Shown here: positions 1 to 11,700 of the stretch, piece after piece | Layout of the letters: every line of letters begins with the position of its first letter | Numbering within the stretch: position 1 is the first letter of the stretch | Program-made: the position numbers and the translations under genes | Notes under the pieces: model-generated | Seen by the model: only the letters and a program-made list of their open reading frames with translations | The model's database searches: none | What the model was told of the DNA's origin: nothing | Assembly: GCF_030445035.2 (NCBI RefSeq) | Contig: NC_080695.1 | Location: 51,787,954 to 51,851,953 of the forward strand | Origin: Dasypus novemcinctus | Taxonomy: Eukaryota; Chordata; Mammalia; Cingulata; Dasypodidae | Direction of reading: 5' to 3' | Length of the DNA: 64,000 bases

Positions 1-39
1 TTTTCACTTAAAATATTTTTGATATTCACACATATTTTT

Positions 40-260
40 GCATCAGTAGTCTGTTCCTTTTTATTATGGTATAGTATTCCATTACAACAATATACCATAG
101 CACCAGCTGATGGACACTTGGGTTGTTTCTAAGTTTGAGGTTTTCTTTTTTTAAATATTATTGCTCATAGTTTAATGTCATAAATGTACTAAAGGAACAC
201 CAGAGCTATCCTTGTGGTCTGATTTAGTAACTCCCATTACCTCCCCAAATTATAAGGTTT
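40..260 (-). mobile_element. Old L1 fragment (ORF2 3' end)
   Basis: The plus strand shows the complement of the usual L1 motif near the ORF2 end: 'tattccattacaacaatata' then 'gatggacacttgggttgttt'. The same landmark occurs in the long L1 near 12.8 kb. It is diverged, with no boundaries or target duplication visible. No coding capacity remains. Confidence 0.65.
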
Positions 261-903
261 AGTGTGGGATTTTGATTTTGTGTCTAACAGTTATTTTCCA
301 AGAATAATGAGATATTCTCAAAAGAATTAATAGTAAGTAGGTACATTCATTCAGTTTTGTGGCTGAAATTTCTTGGGTTTAAACAGTGCCCTTCCTTCCC
401 AGAAGAATGTTTGTAACATTGTTGGTCTGAACATTTGTTTTAATATTTTATTATTTAAAACATTGGAATCTGTGAGGAGAGGAAAGTTACTAAATTGCTG
501 TTTCTTGGAAAGTCCTTACTGCAGTTTTTCCTCAAATTTGATCAGCAAAATCTTTATGCCTTATTTCTCTAAAATGCTAAGATTATATAAATCACAGTCT
601 GTTTCAAGTCTCTAATAAAACTTAAAGAATATTACATTCCAGTAAATAATTCAAATCACTAAGAAATTATGCATTGACAGGTCTAGCTCACACTATGGAC
701 AATTCACTTCCAGTATTACTACATACCTTCTTTCATATGGCAAAGAGTTGTTTTCTGACAGATGTACATCAAAGTGGCGGTTCAGCAACTCCAGAAAACA
801 TCCTCATCTGATTTTTCACTTTGGCAGAGAAATCTGGAAAACAACCTTTTTCTGACTCTAAGATCCAAAACCATTAACAATTGAATAGCACTGCCTCAGA
901 TCA
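261..903. other. Unassigned AT-rich sequence
   Basis: I see no conserved coding segment, RNA gene or named repeat here. An 80-codon open stretch at 373-615 has low-complexity composition and no domain, and I treat it as chance. Confidence 0.5.
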
Positions 904-1132
904 CAGGGCCCACTGGATGGAATGGAGGAGAGTATGGGCCATGATGTGAACCATTGTCTATGAGGTGCAGAGGTGCCCAAAGATGTACTTACCAAATCCA
1001 ATGGATGTGTCATGATGATGGGAACGAGTGTTGTTGGGGGGGGGAGAGGGGGGGTGGGGGGGTGGGGTTGAATGGGACCTCACATATATATTTTTAATGT
1101 AATATTATTACAAAGTCAATAAAAAAAACACA
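904..1132 (+). mobile_element. Young-looking L1 3' end (3' UTR), plus strand
   Basis: Matches, in the same orientation, the reverse complement of 63.20-63.43 kb and the insert at 10.42-10.78 kb. The order is a 'gggcccactgga' start, 'gtgaaccattgtctatgagg', 'atgtgtcatgatgatggg', a long G-rich run at about 1037-1068, then 'gggacctcacatatata' and an A-rich tail. This is the 3' end of an L1, 5'-truncated on insertion. I could not find a clean target duplication. Confidence 0.8.
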
Positions 1133-2413
1133 TGTCAAACTAGTACATGATGTTGACACTCAAAACTCAGAACAAATCACACCATGCATGATTTATATGG
1201 AGCAGAAATTGAAGGAAAATTAGAGTCTAGATTTTTCATGTAGAATTTCCAAGATTCACTTTTTCAGTGTTTTGCAGACTCCATCTATGCTGTGACATAG
1301 AAGTAATCATTGGAATAACATATATTTCAGAACACTAAGACATAATTTATATTCATCTTTTATCTCTTAAATTGTAATTTCTTGGGATAAGTGAAGTTTA
1401 GCTAACCATATTGTGGGGCAATGGAAGTGTTCTAAAACTGGATTATTCTGTCCTTCACCTGTGTGCCACAGAATAAAAATCACTACAAAAATATTATATG
1501 TGCAATTGCAGGTGTGATTTTTACAAAGGAAACATATCTTGTACTTATGTAAAAATATTTTCTGAAAACAGGGTGCCATTAATGTGAGAGATGTTAGTTC
1601 TTAATTTGGTGTTTTATTTTCCCTGTCTAACCATAGATGATGTTAAAGCCGACTATAATGTCTTCTTCTTTTTCTGGTTCTCAAGGAAGAACGTCAGTAT
1701 AGATTTATGTATATATGTATATTTATAACTATACATAAATTATATTCCTTTGTAACTCATCTTAATAAAAAATGGAAGTATTATCAAATACAATATTTTT
1801 GTGTTGCAAAACTCCAAATAAAGCAAAAATATAATTTATTCTGAATTACTGACAGAATCATAGTTCGTTCTCAAATACCTCCTGCTTAAAGTGTAAACCT
1901 GTACTGTTCAGACCACATACACCATCCAGAGAATGCCTTGTTTCTTTCATTCTGCCTCTCATCAGCAGTCTCTGCTGCAGCAAACCCTTCTTAATGAATT
2001 TTCAGTCTCAAGTATTTATTTGGTCCTTAAAGAAAATTAAAGTAAGCCTAAAGGGAAAATATCAGTAACGCCATTTAGACAAAAACAAAAATGGATAAGG
2101 GCTTTTAAGTGTGATTTGCCCATTTTTCTTAAACTGGGAGATAACTGATGAGTTTGAGAAAATGAGGAATAAATTATCCTAGCAATAGTTAGAATCTAAT
2201 TTGTGAAAAACTCCTTTCCACCATTTTAGTTCACCCCATATATCCAGATTATTCTACCTATACCTATATTGCTTTTTTTTTTTTTTTGCAGTTTACTGTG
2301 GAAGATAATAGAGCATGGCTTACATTTCTCATTTTCAATGCTTTGCAATTTTCTTATGTGCAGGTTAGAAGCTAGAAAATTAAAGCTACCTTTTCTATGC
2401 TATCTTAAAGATC
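1133..2413. other. Unassigned AT-rich sequence
   Basis: No supported gene. Short open frames occur on both strands (for example minus 1367-1579) without domains or codon-level conservation I can recognise. Old repeats may be present but are too diverged for me to name. Confidence 0.5.
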
Positions 2414-2428
2414 AAGGTCCCCATGTGG

Positions 2429-2534
2429 GGAAGGAGTGGGGTGAGGGGGTAGAGGGTATATGGAGACCTAATATTTTTTAATGTAACATTAAACAAATTA
2501 AGACAAAAAAAAAAAAGAAGAAGAAGAAAAAAAA
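2429..2534 (+). mobile_element. Micro L1 3'-end insertion with 15-bp target duplication
   Basis: About 75 bases of G-rich L1 3' UTR, then 'ttttttaatgtaacattaaa' and an A/GAA-rich tail. A perfect direct repeat AAGGTCCCCATGTGG lies at 2414-2428 and 2535-2549. The perfect duplication and intact tail point to a fairly recent, extremely 5'-truncated L1 retrotransposition event. Confidence 0.85.
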
Positions 2535-2549
2535 AAGGTCCCCATGTGG

Positions 2550-5290
2550 CCTAGCATCTACCAAACAGGAACCTTGAACCTTGCAACGTGAGCTCGCTCT
2601 TAAAGCACTTGCCCAGGGTGCACACATTGTTTTGACTCCCACTTATTGACTCACATTTCTTTTACAAGAGCAAGTCACCTGGCCTAGCCTTCATCACTTG
2701 TGTAGCATATAAATTGCCCCCAGGACAGGCAGCACATATCTGAGAGCAATAACATCATACTTTAAGCAGGAGAAGAGCACAATCTTATTTATTTATATCA
2801 AGAAATAAATTATAAGGAAACAAAAATGGAAGAGTGAAGCTAGTTAAGAAATCTTTCCAATGTCCAAGAAAGATATGATTTGTGGCTTCTACAGAGCATT
2901 TGGAAGTGGAGAGAATGTGATGTGTTTTGGTGGTAGAGTCAACATGGCTGGCTGATGGATTAGATGCTGGGTATCAAGGAAAGGAATCATTCAAAGATGA
3001 TGACGCCATGCTTTATTTAGCCAATTATGAAATAAAGCATGAACCCAAGAAAAGTTAGAATCCAGGAGTGGGGATTCACCAGGAAGGTGAATCAAATAAT
3101 TCTTTCTCCAACTATGACATCCAAGGTACCAGGAGAAGACACATCTACATGATATGCCACCCCAAGCATTAAGGAATATATAATACATATGTTGTATAAA
3201 TTGATCCAGGGCCAAAAAATATATGTAATTAGCATATTGTGATACTGATAATAAAACTTAAAGGAGAAAGCACCAATAAGGGGAAAATGCAGCCTATCTA
3301 TAATTTTAATATAGAGTTCTTTGAAAAATCTAAATTCAAACTTAGCAAATTAAAATCCAAAGATTCTGAAAATAATGCACAATGACCAAATATTCTGTAA
3401 TCTATGAACAAAAGTGTGATGCAAAATTTAGTAAATCACTAAATATAATAATCACATAAAGAGTTTAGAAACATCAATCATATCACCCCTCTCTCTCCTA
3501 GGACATATACCAAAGCCTTTGTTCTTGGAATTTTTTCCCAGAAGTTTGGTCTAACAGGGCCATTAGGCTCAAAACAAGGCGATTCAATTACTTTCCACTC
3601 AATTTCTCCCAGTCTCTCTCTAGCAAGTAATTTATAACTCAGTGATCTCCAATCTAAGAGGTTAATGTTCCCCTGACTTTTCCACACAGGATTAATTGCC
3701 TTAGGGGAATTCCACAGACAAGGCAATGAGTGCTTTTGGATTGTTTCATTTAACATTTCTTGCTTCTTTTACTAACAATCACAGTGGATGAGAAAGTTGG
3801 AGATAAACACATCTTGTAAAAATCAAAGTCCACAAACTACTTACAACTAATTGGAGTTGTTTACTTCTTCATTTATTCACCCTCTCAATAAATATGTACA
3901 GTTTCTCTAATACATTCCAAACACTGTGCAAGGAAGTGGGAGTGAAAGTTCTTGAAGAAGTTCTTGAAGAATTTTTTATAGGTATATTACTTTAAAAGTC
4001 TATCCATATAAACATAGGGTAGATACATAAAGCAAAAAGAAAAATCAGTAACAAGGCACAAGTTAACTGAAAACAAAAATTGACATGATATTTTTGATTG
4101 ATAGAAGTTTGGGATGTGATAACATAGCCAAGTGCTTGGCTGATCATCTTGTATGTGGTCCACATAAGTAAAACGTGGACAGAGGGTACTAAGGGTAGAA
4201 AACCGAGAGCAGAGACATTTCTCAATTTGTCTTTAGATCAGTTGTGGTTCTAGGAGGAAACAGATAGTATATACTTTAATTATGATTATTCATGGAGGAT
4301 TTAATAAGGTGGCTAATTCCAAAGATGTAAAGAGGGGGTAGGGAAAGCACCTCCTGGTGGCAGGTTCTGGAGAAAGGACTGCAAAGGTGGCAGCAGCCTG
4401 AGACAAGCCAACAAAGAGGCAGTCTGGAAAAAAAATATCCAGCCCTCACCTTCCTTTTCCCCACCAATCCCCTGCTTGGCTCCCCATTGTCCAAATCCAC
4501 CTACAAGTTAGAGCAAATATTAAATTACTTCAGATTAGCCCATTCAAAACAGAGAAGTAGAGCAAGTAGACCTGGAGGGAAAAAAGAGAAACGCAAGATA
4601 TTCACCAAAGTCCTCTCAAAAAAGATGTAATAAAAAAAAATTTAATGTATAGCTAAGTACTATGATCATGAAATCCCATAGAGCAGCTGCATTATAATTC
4701 ATTAGTGATGCTCTAAGCAGAGCCCATGTGGCATATAGTGTAGCTCTATGAATCCCCACAGATATGAAACAGCACAGGATACTGTTTCAACTCCAGGGAT
4801 TCCACAGAGTGAATTCAGTCTCTCAGTCCTCTGCTTCCCCCTCACCCTGGAGCTAGAATTTGGAGATGCCCTCTTGGGACAGGAGCCCTCCCTTCAATTG
4901 CCACCAAAAAGCAGTTACTTCAGAAAAATCAGGCATGAGATCAAGCTGGAGAGCTTCTTCATGGAAGAGCTGACAGACCAGTGTGTCAGGCAAGAGGCCC
5001 TCTGCCTGTGCTCCTGATTCTAGACAAAGCAGCCGCCTCCCTGAGACCTGAAGGTTCTGTGTTCAGACGGAGCCTCCTCCCTCCCCAGGGCCTTCACCTC
5101 AAACTGCGCACTCCGTGCAGGCTGAAAATGACGCTTCTAAGTAGGATGGGCACCAACACCGCAGCCAGACGTCTCAGGTCAAGGATGTCCCCCACAAAAA
5201 TGGTGTAAGTTCACCCCGCAGTCTGCCTTGGGCACAAGCCTACATCAGGTCCCCTGCTTTATGGGTGGAGAGTCATCATTTTTTTTTTCA
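2550..5290. other. No gene recognised; ancient dispersed repeat near 2.87-3.0 kb
   Basis: The stretch 2870-3000 ('ggtggtagagtcaacatggc', 'ctgatggattagatgctggg') resembles an ancient mammalian dispersed repeat whose family I cannot name. The remainder holds short open frames (minus 3478-3756, minus 3992-4225, plus 4748-5017). None shows a domain, a splice context or biased codon use, and I do not call any as a gene. Confidence 0.45.
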
Positions 5291-5795
5291 GTCCATCAAA
5301 GTTTAATACATGTATTGATGTAGTTGGATTCAACTATAGCATTTTATAAATAGTTTTGTGCCTGTTCTTTCTGTTTTTTAAATTCCACCCTTCTTTTGGA
5401 TGATTTAAATATTTTCAGACTTTCATTTTAATGTCTGTTGTTTTTCTATCCATACTTCTTTGCATTATTTTCTAGTGGCTGATCGCGGGATGGAATTACA
5501 CAACTTCAACTTTTTGCCACCTAATAAGAGTTGATCTTAGACCATTTCTACTAAAATATAGAAACCTTTTAATTATATAGGTATAGTTAATCCCCTGCCA
5601 CTTATTCTATGAGCTACATCTGCGTATGTAATAAACCACACAAGACAATATTATGACGATGCTTTAAGTAGCCATATGCTTGAGAATGAATTTAAGAATG
5701 AATATTCAATTATATTTACCATTTCTCATGCAATTCCTGCATTCTTGGAGATTGCAATTTCTCCGGTATCATTAACCTTCGAAGGGTTTTGGTTT
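5291..5795 (-). mobile_element. Ancient L1 5' region, antisense (first part)
   Basis: The plus strand carries the complement of the old L1M 5'-end landmarks: 'ctagtggctgatcgcggga', 'gttgatcttagaccatttct', 'atatagaaaccttttaatta', then 'accatttctcatgcaattcc' and 'ctccggtatcattaacc'. The same element resumes at about 6.49 kb, so 5.80-6.48 kb interrupts it. Confidence 0.65.
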
Positions 5796-6486
5796 TTTGT
5801 TTGTTTGCTTTTAAATAATCCCAGGCTGCTTGGGAGGGGCCCGAGTGGGCACAAGAGAAGGGGTGCGAAATTCAGCTTACTGGGGCGCTGATCCTGTCCA
5901 CGTGACAAGGCCTGGCCGACTGCAGCACTCACCTGGTTAGTGCAGCAAGCGCCCGGGTGGCTGCGCTGCGAGACCGCACCCTGGGGCCCGCCCAGCTCCG
6001 GAGCTCGCGTCCCACGCAGGGGCGCTAAGGCTCCTCCTCCCCTGCCAGCTCTGCAAGAGCCCCAGTCGGGGGTAATTTGAGCAACGAGTCCGCCCCCCCC
6101 CCACCCCACGCGGGGCCCAGAGGCGGTTGCCGCGTCGTTAGACGCCGGGGCGCTCCGTCAGGCTCGCGGCGCCGCGTGCCCTGGGGGCGGCTCCGGGGGC
6201 TCCTGCCCGCCCTGCTCCTTCCGCCCGCGGGATGCGCGGTGGGGGTGCGGCTGTCAGCAGTTCAACAACTGCTCCTCAGCCTCCGGCGCTTTCTGAGCAG
6301 CCCCGGCCTTTGTCATCCCATCTGTGCGGAGCTGCTGTCCTCTGCTGGGTCCCTCCCGTCCCCTTCGGTTTCCCAGTGGCCTGGGGCGGGGGAGGGGGGC
6401 GAGGGGCCAGGAGGGGAGCCTGGGCACGAACACCTCCTGCGTCGGCCTCGGGGGCGCTCATCTCTGCCGAGACCACCAATTCCTTT
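5796..6486. other. CpG-rich block 1, inserted in an ancient L1
   Basis: A sharply bounded GC- and CpG-rich block of about 690 bases sits between two halves of an antisense L1 5' region. Edges are T/G-rich: 'ttttttgtttgtttg' on the left and 'ctttttgttttttcc' on the right, a possible blurred target duplication. Open frames in several phases on both strands (up to about 146 codons) are what CpG-rich DNA gives by chance. They encode Gly/Pro/Arg-rich strings without domains. It could be a CpG island, an inserted GC-rich retrocopy or an unknown repeat. I do not recognise its source. Confidence 0.55.
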
Positions 6487-7310
6487 TTGTTTTTTCCCTC
6501 TAAATCTTTGTTTTTAATTACACTTACATACTTCATGCTTTGCTGAATATGAAAGTCTGGGTGGGAGACTTTTTGATGGTTGGTCAGTTTGGTTTTTTCC
6601 TTGTAAACTTTAGTGATACAGTGAAACTGTCTTCTGGTTTCCATGGTTTCTAACAAATCAATTTTCCCCAGTTTATAATAGGTGTGGGTTTTTCCTGGCT
6701 ACCCTCAAGATTTTGTCTTTATCTTAGGTTGGCACCAGTTTGACGCTTATGCTCTGGTAGGCTTTGTTGTTTCCAAATTCATCTAGTTTGGGTTTTGCTG
6801 AACTTTAATCTCTAAATTTATATCTGTCCCCAAATCGAGTCATTTTCAGGCTATTACGCTATGTTTCTGTCCTATTCTCTCTCTGCTCTTCTAGGAAACT
6901 TCCCAAATCTTATGTCACGTCATTAGAAATTGTCTCACAGGTCCCTGAGGTGCTGTTCATTTTCTCAAATATATTTTTTCTCTCAGATTTGAGAATTTCT
7001 ATTGATTTTAGATTTTTAAAAAATATTTTATTATTGTTTTTCTTTAAAAGATACATAGATCACACAAATGTTACATTAAATAATATAAGAGGTCTGTTGA
7101 TGTATTTTTAAGTTCACTGACTCTTCCCCATCTCCATTATTCTCTTAAAACCATTCAGTGAATTTTTATTACAGGTAATGAATTCTTTCTGTACTAAAAT
7201 TTACTTCTGTTTTATAGTTTCCTTTTCTTTGCTGAGGTTTCTTATGTTTTCACTACCTTTTCCTTACCTTGCTTAACAGAGTATTGCCGTCAATATATAT
7301 TTTTTATAGA
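6487..7310 (-). mobile_element. Ancient L1 5' region, antisense (second part)
   Basis: Resumes the element seen at 5.29-5.80 kb. Landmarks on the plus strand are 'atgctttgctgaatatgaaa', 'gtcttctggtttccatggtt' and 'ctaccctcaagattttgtct', followed by 'ccctgaggtgctgttcattt'. These are classic old L1M 5'-region sequences in reverse. An L1 3' fragment appears to interrupt it at 7015-7150. Confidence 0.7.
7015..7150 (-). mobile_element. L1 3'-end fragment, antisense
   Basis: Plus strand reads 'gatcacacaaatgttacatt' followed by a C/T-rich stretch, the complement of the local L1 3' terminus also found at 61.24 kb. It lies inside the ancient antisense L1, so it inserted later. Target duplication not resolved. 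Confidence 0.5.
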
Positions 7311-7754
7311 AAATGTGTTTGCAATCTAAGAAAAAAAAACATTACTTCACTTTTTTTTTATTGAATTACTAGAGGAATTTGGGCATATTTATGCAATTTA
7401 TTATTTTTATCAATTAGAATACTTTGTTTTTTTTTAATTTGAAGTTAATGAAAATAGCTGGTGTGGAAGTGGGGTAGGTTAGGAGACGAGCATGTTTGAC
7501 CTCTGATGGACTGATTGTTCCAGTTATTTAGTAAGAGATGGGATTTGGTTACTTATTAAGCATTTATATATTGAAAATAATTTTAAGTGGTAAGGACCAA
7601 GAGAGAGAAAAATGTTAAAAATATCCATTGAAATTGTACTTATAATGTAAAAAGCTAAATATCTAAAGAGATATAGCCATTTAAAATAATATTATATTTT
7701 TTAAAGTAATGTGAAGACACATGGGCAAGTTTTATATCGTGAAAAAAATCTAAT

Positions 7755-8114
7755 GGGAAACGGATTTGGCCCAGTGGTTAGGGCGTCCGTCTACCACATG
7801 GGAGGTCCACGGTTCAAACCCTGGGCCTCCTTGACCCATGTGGAGCTGGCCCACGCGCAGTGCTGATGCACGCAAGGAGTGCCCTGCCACGCAGGCGTGT
7901 CCCCCGCGTAGGGGAGCCCCACGGGCAAGGAGTGCGCCCCGTAAGGAGAGCCGCCTAGCGCGAAAGAAAGTGCAGCCTGCCCAGGAATGGCACGGCTCAC
8001 ACTTCCCAAGCCGCTGAAGACAACAGAAGGGGACAAACAAGAGGCAGCAAATAGACACAGAGAACAGACAACCGGGGGAGGAGGGGGATTTAAATAAATA
8101 AATAAATCTTTTTT
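7755..8114 (+). mobile_element. tRNA-derived SINE (armadillo DAS type), full length
   Basis: Begins with a tRNA-like head carrying an A box (tggcccagtggttaggg) and B box (ggttcaaaccc). The SINE-specific body follows, then a short 'aaataaataaataaat' tail. The flanks form a near-perfect duplication: aaaaaaatctaat at 7742-7754 and aaaaaaatcttat at 8116-8128. The body contains long antisense open frames with no function. The head is a pol III promoter relic, not a working tRNA gene. Confidence 0.9.
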
Positions 8115-8694
8115 AAAAAAAATCTTATTCCGGGCTTGGCTTTTGGATGAGAAGCTCCCCGACCACTCATAAATAAATTCTTTTTTCCTTCCCAAAATTA
8201 TTACTGAGTCCTGGCCTTTCCATATGCAAATAATTGAACCTCTCTCGACATCTATACTGCTCTAGACTTATATTTAAACCTTTGATATATGATGTGAATT
8301 ATAACTCTAGAGCATACGTTTCTTTAAAGGCAATATGTTCCTTATTTGAAGGGTTTAATATTGTTCTGGAGACCTGCCAAATGCAACTTGAAGAACCAAA
8401 AATACTATCACTCATTTATCAAAATGTTTCAAAAACCTAAAATGAAGGCAGGAACCATGGAGATTCTAGGAGAAATTGTAGGAAAATATCTTAAAGACCT
8501 GGTGGTAGGTGGTGGATTCTTAAAGGAGATAAGAGGAGGATACAGATGGACTACTGATTTTTAATATATGTAGTTTTACTTAGCTGTACTGTAAAAGTTT
8601 GGAAATGTTTAGACTGGATGGTAACAAAGAGTGAGTAACAACTGGTTTATAAATGGGGATGTGGCTTAAAATGGCAGCGTAGGGATGTAAATGT

Positions 8695-9620
8695 TAACTG
8701 ACAGAATGCTAGAGAATAATCTAGGAACTGAATAGCACAGTAAACCAAGAGGTGGATGAGAATTGTGGTTGATGGTCCAAATGCAAGACTGTCCTTTGTG
8801 AGCTAGAGCAAAAGTACATCACTAATGCAGGGTCGTGGGAATGTGCAGAAGCATGGGAAAAACACCACTGGAGTGACCTATGGACTGTGGTTAGCAGTAA
8901 CAATCTAATATTCTTGCATCTATGCCAAAGAGGTACTGTGTTGATAATGGGGCAGTATGGAAAATATGTGCCAAATGTACACTCTGAATGTGGTAACAGT
9001 CAAGTGATACTATCTTATCTGTAACTAATGTTCCACCACAATGTGGTGTGTTGATAGAGGGATGTTGTTTGGGGATTCCGCACATGTTCCTGATTGTCTT
9101 ATAAATTTACAACTTCATCATAAAATTTTTTAAAAATAATAATAGGGTGTATTGGGGGGAAAGTACACCAAATGAAAGATAAGGACTATGATTAGTAGTA
9201 AGATTTTGACAATATTCTTTCATAATTTGTAACAAATGCCTCACAACAATATAAGATGTTTGTGGAGGGTTGATGTATGGTACCCCTGAATGACGTTATG
9301 CATTTTGCTTTGTAAGTTCACAATTTTTACTATACACTTCTAGCTTATGTATGTTCATATATAAATGATAGGGTGGGTTGGAGGAACATACTTTGATTAG
9401 TACTATTTTGAAAATGTTCTTTATTCATTAGTTTAAAATGTTTAACAACAGTGCAAGCTATGGGTGGTAGGCTGTGTTATGAGAGTCCTGTATGATTTTA
9501 GAGATGTTTGTTTTCTAATTTCACAACTATTAATATACACTTTATTGTTTATGTGTATTTATGTGTGAGTGATGTATTTCAATAAATTAAAATGTATGTA
9601 TTAATATTTAAATAATAAAA
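8695..9620 (+). mobile_element. L1 3' UTR with three diverged tandem units
   Basis: Starts with old L1 3'-end motifs ('ctgaatagcacagtaaacca', 'ctatggactgtggttagcag'). About 200-bp units follow at roughly 8880-9130, 9170-9370 and 9380-9590. Each has the order 'ga(c)t-tgattagtag', '(taa)caaatg', 'caacaa(t)-aagatg', a G-rich 'ggtgg..tgatgtatgg' segment, 'cctgtatgat', then 'tttgt.agttcacaa-tt'. The units are clearly diverged from one another. Confidence 0.65.
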
Positions 9621-9621
9621 T

Positions 9622-10416
9622 GTTACACACAAAAGTAATGATCCCCATATGCCCCACTGCACACACATCCCACCCTTCCCCGCATTAACAACTTCTTTCA
9701 TTAGTGTGGTTCATTCATTGCAACTGATGAACACATTTGGAGCATTGTCACTTATCATGAATTATAGTTTATATCATAGTTTACCCTCTTTCCCACTCAA
9801 TTCTGTAGGTTATGGAAAGACACATAAAGGCCTGTATCTGTCATTGCAGTGTCATTCAGAATAATTCCAACTCCTGAAAATCCCCCATATTACATGTTTT
9901 ATTCCCCCTCCCTGCCTTCACCTCCTCCAGGGGCCCCAGTATCCACATCAATGATACAATTTCTTCCATTGCTAGAATCCCGATAAGTCTATAGTAGAAT
10001 ACCAGTAAGCCCACTCTAGGCTATATTTTATTCCCCAATCCTGAGAATTCTGGGATGGTGATGCCCACTCCACCTCTAATTGAGAGGAGGTCTCATTCTC
10101 ATATGGCTGATGGATAGGACTCTCTTCCTTGCATTTATAGCCTTTCTCTGTTCCTTGCTATGATGGTTGTCCATTCTCACCTCCTTGTTAGTTGTCCTGG
10201 GTGAGTCCAATAAACTGGAGAGTAGGTGTGGCAACTCCATTGAGGCCCAGGGTCCAGCTGGTAAAAGGGCAGACCAAAGATTCAAGTCTCTTGGATGTAC
10301 ACATATCAAATCCAGTGCAAACTATAGGTTCAAAAAAAGGGACAGAAGAGGCATGTGTAGAGAAGTCACACATGAGTCCAACACTCAGGAGCAAAAATTT
10401 GAAAGAAGGGCCCACT
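9622..10416 (-). mobile_element. Older L1 3' UTR, antisense, left part
   Basis: Plus strand shows the complement of an L1 3' terminus ('tgttacacacaaaagtaatg', 'cccatatgccccactgcaca') running into internal 3' UTR sequence shared with 63.72-63.85 kb ('gagtccaataaactggagag'). It is split by the insert at 10417-10780 and continues after 10796. Confidence 0.65.
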
Positions 10417-10780
10417 CATTGGTGTGGAGAAAGTGGCCAGGGTGGCTGCTGGGGGTAGGGAGTGGGAGGAAGAGATGTGATGGGGGGCATTTTTGGGGAT
10501 TGGAGTTGTCCTGGGTGGTGCTGCAGGGACAGTTACCAGACATTATATGTCCTCCCAGGACCCACTGTGTGGACTGTGGCAGAGTGTGGGCTATGGTGTA
10601 GACCATTGACCATGAGGTGCAGTGATGCTCAGAGATGTATTCACCAATTGCAGTGAATGTCTCATGACGATGGAGGAGGTTGTTGTTATGGGGTGAGGAG
10701 TGGATGAGGGGGGTGGGGGGCATATGGTGACCTCATATCTTTTGATTGTAACATTAAAAAAATAAAGACAAAAAGAAAAA
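10417..10780 (+). mobile_element. Younger L1 3'-end insertion with 15-bp target duplication
   Basis: A 5'-truncated L1 3' UTR of about 360 bases in plus orientation, with a G-rich tract at about 10695-10722, 'gtgacctcatatcttttgat' and an A-rich tail. It is flanked by perfect AAAGAAGGGCCCACT copies at 10402-10416 and 10781-10795. It sits in the opposite orientation inside an older L1 3' UTR, so it is the later event. Confidence 0.9.
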
Positions 10781-10795
10781 AAAGAAGGGCCCACT

Positions 10796-11700
10796 GGCAA
10801 AGCATAAACCTCTGGAGCTATGTAGGATGACTAGGATATGTGTGTTTCCAGAGCACTCAGGAGCCCCACTATTTGGGGTAGTATCTACTCTGGCAGTCTA
10901 TGAGATCCTGATGAGATGTGCATAACTGTTACCTATGGGATAAACTCACGACTCGATTTGATGCCTCTTAGCTATATGAAATCATTTTTGTTTACCTATT
11001 TCCCCTTTTATTCAAGGTCCTTTTCCAGATGCAGTGCTACTTGCTGCTTGGTAGGAATCCCTCAGTGCCAGGGAAGCTCATCCCTGGGAGCCATGCCCTA
11101 CACTGGGGGGAAGGTAATGCATTTATACACTGAGTTTGGCTTAGCAAGAGGCCACATTTTAGCAACATGAAGACTCTTAGGAGGTAAATCTTAGGCACCC
11201 TAGAGTACTAGGCTAAGCTGTAATTTCAGGAGCAAGGGGTCATAAGAATAGTCACAAATATCATGGGCCCATCATGGACCATCTGTCTTTACTAGTCATT
11301 GTCCCCCACTTGGAGGATTGTTGCTTTTCCATTAGAAAATGTGACAGAACTCCCTAGGAAGGGTATTTGATATTCTTTTGGTTAGTATGTGAAACTCTAC
11401 CCACTGGGACAATGTCCCATGAACATTTCAACACAATTACATTACTTATATGTATGCCCAGGTGAACTTCCTCCCATGTATCCCCCATTACTGACAACCC
11501 ACCGCAATGATTCTCCACTGCCACAGTTGTAACCCTTCCATGATCCCAAACTTCTTCAAAATTGAAGCGAAGAATATCACCAAATACAATTAAAAGGGAA
11601 AAGAAATAACAACGATAGGTTTAACCATAAGATATAAAACACATAACAATTTACAAAAACTGAAACTTAAATAAAATGAAAAATATTTTTAAAATTTTTT
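10796..11700 (-). mobile_element. Older L1 3' UTR, antisense, right part
   Basis: Continuation of the element split by the insert at 10.42-10.78 kb: the sequence after the right target duplication ('ggcaaagcataaacctctgg') follows on from the left part. It contains no open frame of note. The junction with the next L1, near 11.70 kb, is approximate. Confidence 0.5.

Noticed and set aside
4748-5208. Two overlapping plus-strand frames considered as an exon or retrocopy
   Set aside because: No splice signals in phase, no A-tail or target duplication, and no resemblance to a known protein.
5726-6656. Overlapping open frames of 104-146 codons around CpG-rich block 1
   Set aside because: Same compositional effect. 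Several run across the boundary into the ancient L1, so they are not single genes.
7750-8195. Antisense open frames of 102 and 134 codons
   Set aside because: They are the complement of a SINE. Equivalent frames recur in every full copy (21.4-21.9, 24.1-24.5, 32.2-32.8 kb).
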